Shown one piece after another: positions 1-12,130 of a stretch of 64,000 nucleotides of DNA. The notes beneath the pieces were generated by a model. That model worked only from the letters and a program-made list of their open reading frames with translations. It ran no database searches and was not told the origin of the DNA. Position numbers and translations under genes: made by a program. The stretch's first letter is position 1. Each line of letters starts with the position of its first letter. The DNA is from Prosopocoilus inquinatus (taxonomy: Eukaryota; Arthropoda; Insecta; Coleoptera; Lucanidae): assembly GCA_036172665.1 (NCBI GenBank), contig CM069873.1:36384001-36448000 (forward strand). The letters run 5' to 3'.

Positions 1-72
1 TGGACTCCAGTAACTCTGATGTGAGATACGAAATTTTCGAACGCAGCAGAATCTGGAAATAGTTTTAAATGA

Positions 73-94
73 AACAACACGTATTAGCGTTGTT
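73..94. other. Inverted repeat in the monomer (AACAAC / GTTGTT)
   Basis: AACAAC at monomer positions 73-78 pairs with GTTGTT at 89-94 across a 10-base loop; one more C-G pair is possible at 80 and 87 after a mismatch. The element recurs in nearly every monomer, about 430 times. Monomers carrying ACCG instead of AGCG at 86-89 lose the extra pair but keep both six-base arms. It could form a small hairpin or be a site for a dimeric DNA-binding protein; function is inference. Coordinates given are for the first copy. Confidence 0.7.
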
Positions 95-120
95 CCTGTG
101 ATGTATCTAATCGATCCTTA
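88..120 (+). other. Near-invariant core of the monomer
   Basis: Monomer positions 88-120 (CGTTGTTCCTG ... GATCCTTA) change rarely compared with the rest. The exceptions I saw are scattered: TTTTTCC for TTGTTCC near 2930, 11570, 13801, 17530 and 33475; AATTGATCC near 10997 and its relatives; CGCTCC near 560, 6235, 8023 and 35884; AATAGATCC near 3101 and 30963; CGTTCC near 28581. Flanking positions switch states in a large share of monomers. Uneven conservation inside a satellite can mean a protein-binding or nucleosome-positioning constraint, or simply uneven conversion. Coordinates are for the first copy. Confidence 0.6.
110..115. other. ATCGAT palindrome, once per monomer
   Basis: ATCGAT sits at monomer positions 110-115 in most copies and is the recognition site of ClaI. 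It is lost in monomers with AATTGATCC, CGCTCC, CGTTCC, CGGTCC, AATGGATCC, AATAGATCC, AATCAATCC or ATCTTTCC at this place, so those variants would show as dimers or larger fragments in a ClaI ladder. Coordinates are for the first copy. Confidence 0.85.
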
Positions 121-745
121 CTTATCTATCATGTTATCTGACGTTTCGATGGACTCCAGTAACTCTAATGTGAGATACGAAATTTTCGGGCGCAGCAGAA
201 GCTGGAAATAGTTTTGAACGAAACAACACGTATTAGCGTTGTTCCTGTGATGTATCTAATCGATCCTTACTTATCTACTATGTTATTTGAAGTTTCGATG
301 GACTCCAGTAACTCTGATGTGAGATACGAAATTTTCGAACGCAGCAGAATCTGGAAATAGTTTTAAATGAAACAACACGCATTAGCGTTGTTCCTGTGAT
401 GTATCTAATCGATCCTTACTCATCTATCATGTTGTTTGACGTTTCGATGGACTCTAGTAACTCTGATGTGAGATACGAAGTTTTTGGACGCAGCAGGAGC
501 TGGAAATAGTTTTAAACGAAACAACACGTATTAGCGTTGTTCCTGTGATGTATCTATTCGCTCCTTACTTAGCTACTATGTTATTTGACGTTTCGATGGA
601 CTCCAGTAACTCTAATGTGAGATACGAAATTTTCGGACGCAGCAGAAGCTGGAAATAGTTTTAAACGAAACAACACGTATTAGCGTTGTTCCTGTGATGT
701 ATCTAATCGATCCTTACTCATCTATCATGTTATTTGACGTTTGGA

Positions 746-892
746 TGGACTCCAGTAACTGATGTGAGATACAAAGTTCTCGGACGCAGCAGAAGCTGGA
801 AATAGTTTTGAACGAAACAACACGCATTAGCGTTGTTCCTGTGATGTATCTAATCGATCCTTACTCATCTATCATTATATTTGACGTTTGGA
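746..892 (+). repeat. 147-bp monomer with a 2-bp CT deletion
   Basis: TAACTCTGATG reads TAACTGATG here, shortening the monomer by 2 bp (next start 893). The same deletion on the same background (link TTTGGATGG upstream, CAAAGTTCTCGG downstream) recurs in the monomers starting at 8507, 36070 and 55585, so it marks a shared block. Two further backgrounds carry it independently, at 12528 and at 38154/57669. Confidence 0.93.
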
Positions 893-1488
893 TGGACTAC
901 AGTAACTCTGATGTGAGATACAAAGTTTACGGACGCAGCAGAAGCTGGAAATAGTTTTAAACGAAACAACACGCATTACCGTTGTTCCTGTGATGTATCT
1001 AATCGATCCTTACTCATCTATCATTTTATTTGACGTTTGAATGGACTCCAGTAACTCTGATGTGAGATACAAAGTTCTCGGACGCAGCAGAAGCTGGAAA
1101 TACTTTTAAACGAAACAACACGCATTAGCGTTGTTCCTGTGATGTATCTAATCGATCCTTACTCATCTATCATTATATTTGACGTTTGGATGGACTACAG
1201 TAACTCTGATGTGAGATACAAAGTTTTCGGACGCAGCAGAAGCTGGAAATAGATTTAAACGAAACAACACGCATTAGCGTTGTTCCTGTGATGTATCTAA
1301 TCGATCCTTACTCATCTATCATGTTATTTGGCGTTTCGATGGACTCCAGAAACTTTGATGTGAGATACGAAGTTCTCGGACGCAGCTGAAGCTGGAAATA
1401 GTTTTAAATGAAACAACACGTACTAGCGTTGTTCCTGTGATATATCTAATCGATCCTTACTCATCTATCATGTTATTTGACGTTTCGA

Positions 1489-1653
1489 TGGACTCTAGTA
1501 ACTCTGATGTGAGATACGAAATTTTCGATCGTAGCAGAATCTGGAAATAGTTTTAAATGAAACAACACGCATTAATAATAACACGTATTAGCGTTGTTCC
1601 TGTGATGTATCTAATCGAACCTTACTCATCTATCATGTTATTTGACGTTTGGA
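1489..1653 (+). repeat. 165-bp monomer with a 16-bp internal duplication
   Basis: This monomer is 165 bp long. After AACAACACGCATTA it has 16 extra bases (about 1575-1590) reading ATAATAACACGTATTA, a three-mismatch repeat of monomer positions 71-86. The result is a doubled left arm of the AACAAC/GTTGTT inverted repeat. It is the largest indel in the window and I saw it nowhere else, which suggests a recent private event, or a change not yet spread by exchange. Confidence 0.93.
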
Positions 1654-2100
1654 TGGACTCCAGTAACTCTGATGTGAGATACAAAGTTTTCGGACGCAGC
1701 AGAAGCTGGAAATAGTTTTAAACGAAACAACACGCATTACCGTTGTTCCTGTGATGTATCTAATCGATCCTTACTCATCTATCATGTTATTTGACGTTTG
1801 GATGGACTCCAGTAACTCTGATGTGAGGTACAAAGTTTTCGGACGCAGCAGAAGCTGGAAATAGTTTTAAATGAAACAACACGCATTAGCGTTGTTCCTG
1901 TGATGTATCTAATGGATCCTTACTCATCTATCATGTTATTTGACGTTTCGATGGACTCTAGTAACTCTGATGTGAGATACGAAGTTTTTGGACGCAGCAG
2001 GAGCTGGAAATAGTTTTAAACGAAACAACACGCATTAGCGTTGTTCCTGTGATGTATCTAATCGATCCTTACTCATCTATCATGTTATTTGACGTTTCGA

Positions 2101-2248
2101 TGGACACCAGTAACTCTAATGTGAGATACGAAATTTTCGGACGCAGCAGGAGCTGGAAAAATTTTAAACGAAACAACACGCATTAGCGTTGTTCCTGTGA
2201 TTTATCTAATCGATCCTTACTCATCTATCATGTTATTTGACGTTTGAA
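2101..2248 (+). repeat. 148-bp monomer with a 1-bp deletion
   Basis: GGAAATAGTTTTAAACG is read here as GGAAAAATTTTAAACG (about 2147-2155), one base shorter; the next monomer starts at 2249. It also carries a private GGACACCAG near its start. I saw no other copy with this combination. Confidence 0.88.
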
Positions 2249-3649
2249 TGGACTCCAGTAACTCTGATGTGAGATACAAAGTTCTCGGACGCAGCAGAAG
2301 CTGGAAATAGTTTTGAACGAAACAACACGTATTAGCGTTGTTCCTGTGATGTATCTAATCGATCCTTACTTATCCACTATGTTATTTGACGTTTCGATGG
2401 ACTCCAGTAACTCTGATGTGAGAGACGAAATTTTCGAACGCAGCAGGATCTGTAAATAGTTTTAAATGAAACAACACGCATTAGCGTTGTTCCTGTGATG
2501 TATCTAATCGATCCTTACTCATCTATCATGTTATTTGACGTTTTGATGGACTCTAGTAACTCTGATGTGAGATACGAAGTTTTTGGACGCAGCAGGAGCT
2601 GGAAATAGTTTTAAACGAAACAACACGTATTAGCGTTGTTCCTGTGATGTATCTAATCGATCCTTACTCATCTATCATGTTATTTGACGTTTGGATGGAC
2701 TCCAGTTCCTCTGATGTGAGATAAAAAGTTCTCGGACGCAGCAGAAGCTGGAAATAGTTTTAAACGAAACAACACGCATTAGCGTTGTTCCTGTGATGTA
2801 TCTAATCGATCCTTACTCATCTATCATGTTATTTGGCGTTTCGATGGACTCCAGTAACTCTGATGTGAGATACGAAGTCTTTGGACGCAGCAGGAGCTGG
2901 AAATAGTTTCAAACGAAACAACACACATTAGCGTTTTTCCTGTGATGTATCTAATCGATCCTTATTTATCTATCATGTTATTTGACGTTTCGATGGACTC
3001 TAGTAACTCTGATGTAAGATACGAAGTTTTTGGGCGCAGCAGGAGCTGGAAATAGTTTTAAACGAAGCAACACGTATTAGCGTTGTTCCTGTGATGTATC
3101 TAATAGATCCTTATTTATCTATCATGTTATTTGACGTTTCGATGGACTCTAGTAACTCTAATGTGAGATACGAAATTTTCGGGCGCAGCTGAAGCTAGAA
3201 ATAGTTTTGAACGAAACAACACGTATTAGCGTTGTTCCTGTGATGTATCTAATCGATCCTTACTCATCTATCATGATATTTGACGTTTGAATGGACTCCA
3301 GTAACTCTGATGTGAGATACAAAGTTCTCGGACGCAGCAGAAGCTGGAAATACTTTTAAACGAAACAACACGCATTAGCGTTGTTCCTGTGATGTATCTA
3401 ATCGATCCTTACTCATCTATCATTATATTTGACGTTTGGATGGACTACAGTAACTCTGATGTGAGATACAAAGTTTACAGACGCAGCAGAAGCTAGAAAT
3501 AGTTTTGAACGAAACAACACGTATTAGCGTTGTTCCTGTGATGTATCTAATCGATCCTTACTTATCTACTATGTTATTTGAAGTTTCGATGGACTCCAGT
3601 AACTCTAATGTGAGATACGAAATTTTCGGGCGCAGCAGAAGCTGGAAAT

Positions 3650-5450
3650 AGTTTTGAACGAAACAACACGCATTAGCGTTGTTCCTGTGATGTATCTAAT
3701 CGATCCTTACTCATCTATCATGTTATTTGGCGTTTCGATGGACTCCAGTAACTCTGATGTGAGATACAAAGTTCTCGGACGCAGCTGAAGCTAGAAATAG
3801 TTTTGAACGAAACAACACGTATTAGCGTTGTTCCTGTGATGTATCTAATCGATCCTTACTTATCTACTATGTTATTTGACGTTTCGATGGACTCTAGTAA
3901 CTCTGATGTGAGATACGAAATTTTCGAACGCAGCGGAATCTGGAAATAGTTTTAAATGAAACAACACGTATTAGCGTTGTTCCTGTGATGTATCTAATCG
4001 ATCCTTACTTACCTATCATGTTATCTGACGTTTCGATGGACTCCAGTAACTCTAATGTGAGATACGAAATTTTCGGGCGCAGCAGAAGCTGGAAATAGTT
4101 TTGAACGAAACAACACGCATTACCGTTGTTCCTGTGATGTATCTAATCGATCCTTACTCATCTATCATGTTATTTGACGTTTGAATGGACTCCAGTAACT
4201 CTGATGTGAGATACAAAGTTCTCGGACGCAGCAGAAGCTGGAAATAGTTTTAAATGAAACTACACGCATTAGCGTTGTTCCTGTGATGTATCTAATCGAT
4301 CCTTACTCATCTATCATGTTATTTGACGTTTCGATGGACTCTAGTAACTCTGATGTGAGATACGAAGTTTTTGGACGCAGCAGGAGCTGGAAATAGTTTT
4401 AAACGAAACAACACGTATTAGCGTTGTTCCTGTGATGTATCTAATCGATCCTTACTCATCTATCATGTTATTTGACGTTTGGATGGACTCCAGTAACTCT
4501 GATGTGAGATACAAAGTTTTCGGACCCAGCAGAAGCTGGAAATAGTTTTAAACGAAACAACACGCATTACCGTTGTTCCTGTGATGTATCTAATCGATCC
4601 TTACTCATCTATCATGTTATTTGACGTTTGGATGGACTCCAGTAACTCTGATGTGAGATACAAAGTTTTCGGACCCAGCAGAAGCTGGAAATAGTTTTAA
4701 ACGAAACAACACGCATTACCGTTGTTCCTGTGATGTATCTAATCGATCCTTACTCATCTATCATGTTATTTGGCGTCTCGATGGACTCCAGTAACTCTGA
4801 TGTGAGATACAAAGTTCTCGGACGCAGCAGAAGCTGGAAATAGTTTTGAACGGAACAAAACGTATTAGCGTTGTTCCTGTGATGTATCTAATCGATCCTT
4901 ACTTATCTACTATGTTATTTGACGTTTCGATGGACTCTAGTAACTCTGATGTGAGATACGAAATTTTCGATCGTAGCAGAATCGGGAAATAGTTTTAAAT
5001 GAAACAACACGCATTAGCGTTGTTCCTGTGATGTATCTAATCGATCCTTACTCATCTATCATGTTATTTGACGTTTGGATGGACTCCAGTAACTCTGATG
5101 TGAGATACAAAGTTCTCGGACGCAGCAGAAGCTGGAAATAGTTTTGAACGAAACAACACGTATTAGCGTTGTTCCTGTGATGTATCTAATCGATCCTTAC
5201 TTATCTACTATGTTATTTGACGTTTCGATGGACTCCAGTAACTCTGATGTGAGAGACGAAATTTTCGAACGCAGCAGAATCTGGAAATAGTTTTAAATGA
5301 AACAACACGCATTAGCGTTGTTCCTGTGATGTATCTAATCGATCCTTACTCATCTATAATGTTATTTGACGTTTCGATGGACTCTAGTAACTCTGATGTG
5401 AGATACGAAGTTTTTGGACGCAGCAGGAGCTGGAAATAGTTTTAAACGAA
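3650..5450 (+). repeat. 12-monomer block, copy 1 of a pair with 8714-10663
   Basis: About twelve monomers in a specific order are repeated near 8.7-10.7 kb. Shared markers are CTGAAGCTAG (3785 and 8849), CTTACCTATC with TATCTGACG (4011 and 9075), GAAACTACACG (about 4256 and 9470), GGACCCAGC in two successive monomers (about 4525/4674 and 9736/9885), GAACGGAACAAAACG (4851 and 10064) and GAGAGACG (5248 and 10461). The offset is 5064 bp (34 monomers minus 2) up to about 4.2 kb and 5213 bp (35 monomers minus 2) after it, because the other copy has one extra monomer. Confidence 0.88.
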
Positions 5451-7910
5451 ACAACACGCATTAGCGTTGTTCCTGTGATGTATCTAATCGATCCTTACTC
5501 ATCTATCATGTTATTTGGCGTTTCGATGGACTCCAGTAACTCTGATGTGAGATACAAAGTTCTCGGACGCAGCTGAAGCTAGAAATAGTTTTGAACGAAA
5601 CAACACGTATTAGCGTTGTTCCTGTGATGTATCTAATCGATCCTTACTTATCTACTATGTTATTTGACGTTTCGATGGACTCTAGTAACTCTGATGTGAG
5701 ATACGAAATTTTCGAACGCAGCGGAATCTGGAAATAGTTTTAAATGAAACAACACGTATTAGCGTTGTTCCTGTGATGTATCTAATCGATCCTTACTTAC
5801 CTATCATGTTATCTGACGTTTCGATGGACTCCAGTAACTCTAATGTGAGATACGAAATTTTCGGGCGCAGCAGAAGCTGGAAATAGTTTTGAACGAAACA
5901 ACACGTATTAGCGTTGTTCCTGTGATGTATCTAATCGATCCTTACTTATCTACTATGTTATTTGAAGTTTCGATGGACTCCAGTAACTCTGATGTGAGAT
6001 ACGAAATTTTCGAACGCAGCAGAATCTGGAAATAGTTTTAAATGAAACAACACGCATTAGCGTTGTTCCTGTGATGTATCTAATCGATCCTTACTCATCT
6101 ATCATGTTATTTGACGTTTCGATGGACTCTAGTAACTCTGATGTGAGATACGAAGTTTTTGGACGCAGCAGGAGCTGGAAATAGTTTTAAACGAAACAAC
6201 ACGTATTAGCGTTGTTCCTGTGATGTATCTAATCGCTCCTTACTTAGCTACTATGTTATTTGACGTTTCGATGGACTCCAGTAACTCTAATGTGAGATAC
6301 GAAATTTTCGGACGCAGCAGAAGCTGGAAATAGTTTTAAACGAAACAACACGTATTAGCGTTGTTCCTGTGATGTATCTAATCGATCCTTACTCATCTAT
6401 CATGTTATTTGACGTTTCGATGGACTCTAGTAACTCTGATGTGAGATACGAAGTTTTTGGACGCAGCAGGAGCTGGAAATAGTTTTAAACGAAACAACAC
6501 GTATTAGCGTTGTTCCTGTGATGTATCTAATCGATCCTTACTCATCTATCATTATATTTGACGTTTGGATGGACTACAGTAACTCTGATGTGAGATACAA
6601 AGTTTACGGACGCAGCAGAAGCTGGAAATAGTTTTAATCGAAACAACACGCATTAGCGTTGTTCCTGTGATGTATCTAATCGATCCTTACTCATCTATCA
6701 TGTTATTTGGCGTCTCGATGGACTCCAGTAACTCTGATGTGAGATACAAAGTTTTCGTACGCAGCAGAAGCTGGAAATAGTTTTAAACGAAACAACACGC
6801 ATTAGCGTTGTTCCTGTGATGTATCTAATCGATCCTTACTCATCTATCATGTTATTTGGCGTTTCGATGGACTCCAGAAACTTTGATGTGAGATACGAAG
6901 TTCTCGGACGCAGCTGAAGCTGGAAATAGTTTTAAATGAAACAACACGTATTAGCGTTGTTCCTGTGATGTATCTAATCGATCCTTACTCATCTATCATG
7001 TTATTTGACGTTTGGATGGACTCCAGTAACTCTGATGTGAGATACAAAGTATTCGGACGCAGCAGAAGCTGGAAATAGTTTTAAACGAAACAACACGCAT
7101 TAGCGTTGTTCCTGTGATGTATCTAATCGATCCTTACTCATCTATCATGTTATTTGGCGTTTCGATGGACTCCAGTAACTCTGATGTGAGATACAAAGTT
7201 TTCGGACGCAGCAGAAGCTGGAAATAGTTTTGAACGAAACAACACGTATTAGCGTTGTTCCTGTGATGTATCTAATCGATCCTTACTCATCTATCATGTT
7301 ATTTGGCGTTTCGATGGACTCCAGTAACTCTGATGTGAGATACAAAGTTCTCGGACGCAGCTGAAGCTAGAAATAGTTTTGAACGAAACAACACGTATTA
7401 GCGTTGTTCCTGTGATGTATCTAATCGATCCTTACTTATCTACTATGTTATTTGAAGTTTCGATGAACTCCAGTAACTCTGATGTGAGATACGAAATTTT
7501 CGAACGCAGCAGAATCTGGAAATAGTTTTAAATGGAACAACACGTATTAGCGTTGTTCCTGTGATGTATCTAATCGATCCTTACTTACCTATCATGTTAT
7601 CTGACGTTTCGATGGACTCCAGTAACTCTAATGTGAGATACGAAATTTTCGGGCGCAGCAGAAGCTGGAAATAGTTTTGAACGAAACAACACGTATTAGC
7701 GTTGTTCCTGTGATGTATCTAATCGATCCTTACTTATCTACTATGTTATTTGAAGTTTCGATGGACTCCAGTAACTCTGATGTGAGATACGAAATTTTCG
7801 AACGCAGCAGAATCTGGAAATAGTTTTAAATGAAACAACACGCATTAGCGTTGTTCCTGTGATGTATCTAATCGATCCTTTCTCATCTATCATGTTATTT
7901 GACGTTTCGA

Positions 7911-8506
7911 TGGACTCTAGTAACTCTGATGTGAGATACGAAGTTTTTGGACGCAGCAGGAGCTGGAAATAGTTTTAAACGAAACAACACGTATTAGCGT
8001 TGTTCCTGTGATGTATCTAATCGCTCCTTACTTAGCTACTATGTTATTTGACGTTTCGATGGACTCCAGTAACTCTAATGTGAGATACGAAATTTTCGGA
8101 CGCAGCAGAAGCTGGAAATAGTTTTAAACGAAACAACACGTATTAGCGTTGTTCCTGTGATGTATCTAATCGATCCTTACTCATCTATCATGTTATTTGA
8201 CGTTTCGATGGACTCTAGTAACTCTGATGTGAGATACGAAGTTTTTGGACGCAGCAGGAGCTGGAAATAGTTTTAAACGAAACAACACGTATTAGCGTTG
8301 TTCCTGTGATGTATCTAATCGCTCCTTACTTAGCTACTATGTTATTTGACGTTTCGATGGACTCCAGTAACTCTAATGTGAGATACGAAATTTTCGGACG
8401 CAGCAGAAGCTGGAAATAGTTTTAAACGAAACAACACGTATTAGCGTTGTTCCTGTGATGTATCTAATCGATCCTTACTCATCTATCATGTTATTTGACG
8501 TTTGGA
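7911..8506 (+). repeat. Tandem duplication of a dimer (2 x 298 bp)
   Basis: Monomers at 7911 and 8060 form a pair (CTCTAG with TTTTTGG and CGCTCC/TAGCTACT; then CTCTAATG with TTTTCGG) that is repeated at once at 8209 and 8358. The related stretches near 448-745 and 35772-36069 carry this pair only once, followed directly by the monomer with the CT deletion (746, 36070). The left-hand copy therefore gained 298 bp, a minimal local unequal-exchange event, and the offset to the right-hand copy drops from 27,861 to 27,563 bp across it. Confidence 0.85.
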
Positions 8507-8713
8507 TGGACTCCAGTAACTGATGTGAGATACAAAGTTCTCGGACGCAGCAGAAGCTGGAAATAGTTTTGAACGAAACAACACGTATTAGCGTTGTTCC
8601 TGTGATGTATCTAATCGATCCTTACTCATCTATAATGTTATTTGACGTTTCGATGGACTCTAGTAACTCTGATGTGAGATACGAAGTTTTTGGACGCAGC
8701 AGGAGCTGGAAAT

Positions 8714-10663
8714 AGTTTTGAACGAAACAACACGCATTAGCGTTGTTCCTGTGATGTATCTAATCGATCCTTACTCATCTATCATGTTATTTGGCGTTTC
8801 GATGGACTCCAGTAACTCTGATGTGAGATACAAAGTTCTCGGACGCAGCTGAAGCTAGAAATAGTTTTGAACGAAACAACACGTATTAGCGTTGTTCCTG
8901 TGATGTATCTAATCGATCCTTACTTATCTACTATGTTATTTGACGTTTCGATGGACTCTAGTAACTCTGATGTGAGATACGAAATTTTCGAACGCAGCGG
9001 AATCTGGAAATAGTTTTAAATGAAACAACACGTATTAGCGTTGTTCCTGTGATGTATCTAATCGATCCTTACTTACCTATCATGTTATCTGACGTTTCGA
9101 TGGACTCCAGTAACTCTAATGTGAGATACGAAATTTTCGGGCGCAGCAGAAGCTGGAAATAGTTTTGAACGAAACAACACGCATTACCGTTGTTCCTGTG
9201 ATGTATCTAATCGATCCTTACTCATCTATCATGTTATTTGACGTTTGAATGGACTCCAGTAACTCTGATGTGAGATACAAAGTTCTCGGACGCAGCAGAA
9301 GCTGGAAATACTTTTAAACGAAACAGCACGCATTAGCGTTGTTCCTGTGATGTATCTAATCGATCCTTACTCATCTATCATGTTATTTGACGTTTGAATG
9401 GACTCCAGTAACTCTGATGTGAGATACAAAGTTCTCGGACGCAGCAGAAGCTGGAAATAGTTTTAAATGAAACTACACGCATTAGCGTTGTTCCTGTGAT
9501 GTATCTAATCGATCCTTACTCATCTATCATGTTATTTGACGTTTCGATGGACTCTAGTAACTCTGATGTGAGATACGAAGTTTTTGGACGCAGCAGGAGC
9601 TGGAAATAGTTTTAAACGAAACAACACGTATTAGCGTTGTTCCTGTGATGTATCTAATCGATCCTTACTCATCTATCATGTTATTTGACGTTTGGATGGA
9701 CTCCAGTAACTCTGATGTGAGATACAAAGTTTTCGGACCCAGCAGAAGCTGGAAATAGTTTTAAACGAAACAACACGCATTACCGTTGTTCCTGTGATGT
9801 ATCTAATCGATCCTTACTCATCTATCATGTTATTTGACGTTTGGATGGACTCCAGTAACTCTGATGTGAGATACAAAGTTTTCGGACCCAGCAGAAGCTG
9901 GAAATAGTTTTAAACGAAACAACACGCATTACCGTTGTTCCTGTGATGTATCTAATCGATCCTTACTCATCTATCATGTTATTTGGCGTCTCGATGGACT
10001 CCAGTAACTCTGATGTGAGATACAAAGTTCTCGGACGCAGCAGAAGCTGGAAATAGTTTTGAACGGAACAAAACGTATTAGCGTTGTTCCTGTGATGTAT
10101 CTAATCGATCCTTACTTATCTACTATGTTATTTGACGTTTCGATGGACTCTAGTAACTCTGATGTGAGATACGAAATTTTCGATCGTAGCAGAATCGGGA
10201 AATAGTTTTAAATGAAACAACACGCATTAGCGTTGTTCCTGTGATGTATCTAATCGATCCTTACTCATCTATCATGTTATTTGACGTTTGGATGGACTCC
10301 AGTAACTCTGATGTGAGATACAAAGTTCTCGGACGCAGCAGAAGCTGGAAATAGTTTTGAACGAAACAACACGTATTAGCGTTGTTCCTGTGATGTATCT
10401 AATCGATCCTTACTTATCTACTATGTTATTTGACGTTTCGATGGACTCCAGTAACTCTGATGTGAGAGACGAGATTTTCGAACGCAGCAGAATCTGGAAA
10501 TAGTTTTAAATGAAACAACACGCATTAGCGTTGTTCCTGTGATGTATCTAATCGATCCTTACTCATCTATAATGTTATTTGACGTTTCGATGGACTCTAG
10601 TAACTCTGATGTGAGATACGAAGTTTTTGGACGCAGCAGGAGCTGGAAATAGTTTTAAACGAA
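8714..10663 (+). repeat. 13-monomer block, copy 2 of the pair with 3650-5450
   Basis: This is the second copy of the block at 3650-5450, with one extra monomer at about 9.3-9.46 kb: the unit with GAATGG and TTCTCGG is present twice here, the first time with GGAAATACTTTTAAACGAAACAGCACG. Other differences seen are few, for example GAGAGACGAGA near 10461 against GAGAGACGAAA near 5248. Past about 10663 the copies diverge: GTATTAG and TTTGGATGGACTATAG here, GCATTAG and GGCGTTTCG at the first copy. Confidence 0.86.
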
Positions 10664-11530
10664 ACAACACGTATTAGCGTTGTTCCTGTGATGTATCTAA
10701 TCGATCCTTACTCATCTATCATGTTATTTGACGTTTGGATGGACTATAGTAACTCTGATGTGAGATACAAAGTTCTCGGACGCAGCAGAAGCTGGAAATA
10801 GTTTTAATCGAAACAACACGCATTACCGTTGTTCCTGTGATGTATCTAATCGATCCTTACTCATCTATCATGTTATTTGACGTTTGGATGGACTCCAGTA
10901 ACTCTGATGTGAGATACAAAGTTCTCGGACGCAGCAGAAGCTGGAAATAGTTTTGAACGAAACAAAACGTATTAGCGTTGTTCCTGTGATGTATCTAATT
11001 GATCCTTACTTATCTACTATGTTATTTGACGTTTCGATGGACTCTAGTAACTCTGATGTGAGATACGAAATTTTCGATCGTAGCAGAATCTGGAAATAGT
11101 TTTAAATGAAACAACACGCATTAGCGTTGTTCCTGTGATGTATCTAATCGATCCTTACTCATCTATCATGTTATTTGACGTTTGGATGGACTCCAGTAAC
11201 TCTGATGTGAGATACAAAGTTCTCGGACGCAGCAGAAGCTGGAAATAGTTTTGAACGAAACAACACCTATTAGCGTTGTTCCTGTGATGTATCTAATCGA
11301 TCCTTACTCATCTATCATGTTATTTGACGTTTGGATGGACTCCAGTAACTCTGATGTGAAATACAAAGTTTTCGGACGCAGTAGAAGCTGGAAATAGTTT
11401 TAAACGAAACAACACGCATTACCGTTGTTCCTGTGATGTATCTAATCGATCCTTACTCATCTATCATGTTATTTGGCGTTTCGATGGACTCTAGTAACTC
11501 TGATGTGAGATACGAAGTTTTTGGACGCAG
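10045..11530 (+). repeat. 10-monomer block, copy 1 of a pair with 12131-13614
   Basis: The order of variants here repeats 14 monomers further on. CGATCGTAGC with AATCGGG at 10181 matches 12267 (2086 bp, 14 x 149), and AATTGATCC at 10997 matches 13081 (2084 bp, because the second copy has gained a CT deletion in the monomer starting at 12528). Also shared are GAGAGACG, CTATAATG, ACTATAG, CACCTATTAG and GCAGTAGAAG. The match fades beyond the GGCGTTTCG-CTCTAG monomer near 11.5 kb. Ends are approximate. Confidence 0.8.
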
Positions 11531-12130
11531 CAGGAGCTGGAAATAGTTTTAAACGAAACAACACGCATTAGCGTTTTTCCTGTGATGTATCTAATCGATC
11601 CTTATTTATCTATCATGTTATTTGACGTTTCGATGGACTCTAGTAACTCTGATGTAAGATACGAAGTTTTTGGACGCAGCAGGAGCTGGAAATAGTTTTG
11701 AACGAAACAACACGTATTAGCGTTGTTCCTGTGATGTATCTAATCGATCCTTACTCATCTATCATGTTATTTGACGTTTGGATGGACTCCAGTAACTCTG
11801 ATGTGAGATACAAAGTTTTCGGACGCAGCAGAAGCTGGAAATAGTTTTAAACGAAACAACACGCATTACCGTTGTTCCTGTGATGTATCTAATCGATCCT
11901 TACTCATCTATCATGTTATTTGGCGTCTCGATGGACTCCAGTAACTCTGATGTGAGATACAAAGTTTTCGGACGCAGCAGAAGCTGGAAATAGTTTTAAT
12001 CGAAACAACACGCATTAGCGTTGTTCCTGTGATGTATCTAATCGATCCTTACTCATCTATCATGTTATTTGACGTTTGGATGGACTCCAGTAGCTCTGAT
12101 GTGAGATACAAAGTTCTCGGACGCAGCAGA

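Larger units (their letters stand above)
1..149 (+). repeat. Representative satellite monomer (copy 1 in the window)
   Basis: This is the first full monomer and sets the numbering used here. It runs from TGGACT (1) through a variable stretch (18-56), the fairly constant GGAAATAG-TTTTA (55-67), a short inverted repeat (73-94), a near-constant stretch (88-120), a variable tail (121-130) and the link ACGTTTCGA into the next monomer. Recurrent alternative states among monomers are: C or T at 8; G or A at 18; CGAAA, CGAAG or CAAAG at 29-33; TTTTCGG, TTCTCGG, TTTTTGG or TTTTCGAA across 34-41; AGAAGC, AGGAGC or AGAATC at 48-53; AAACG, GAACG or AAATG at 67-71; C or T at 82; AGCG or ACCG at 86-89; and CTCATCTATC, CTTATCTACT or CTTAGCTACT at 121-130. 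GC is about 40% by a hand count of the consensus. Confidence 0.95.

Noticed and set aside
145..160. CENP-B box (NTTCGNNNNANNCGGGN) at TTTCGATGGACTCCAG
   Set aside because: TTCG and the central A fit, but the CGGG part reads CCAG, so two of nine core positions fail. The reverse-strand candidate TTTCGTTTAAAACTAT ends CTAT and fits worse. I do not call a box.
44..204. CAGC-AGAA-GCTG mini-hairpin (for example 193-204)
   Set aside because: It is only four base pairs, and it is lost in the frequent AGAATCTGG and altered in the AGGAGCTGG variants, so it is not a constant part of the repeat.
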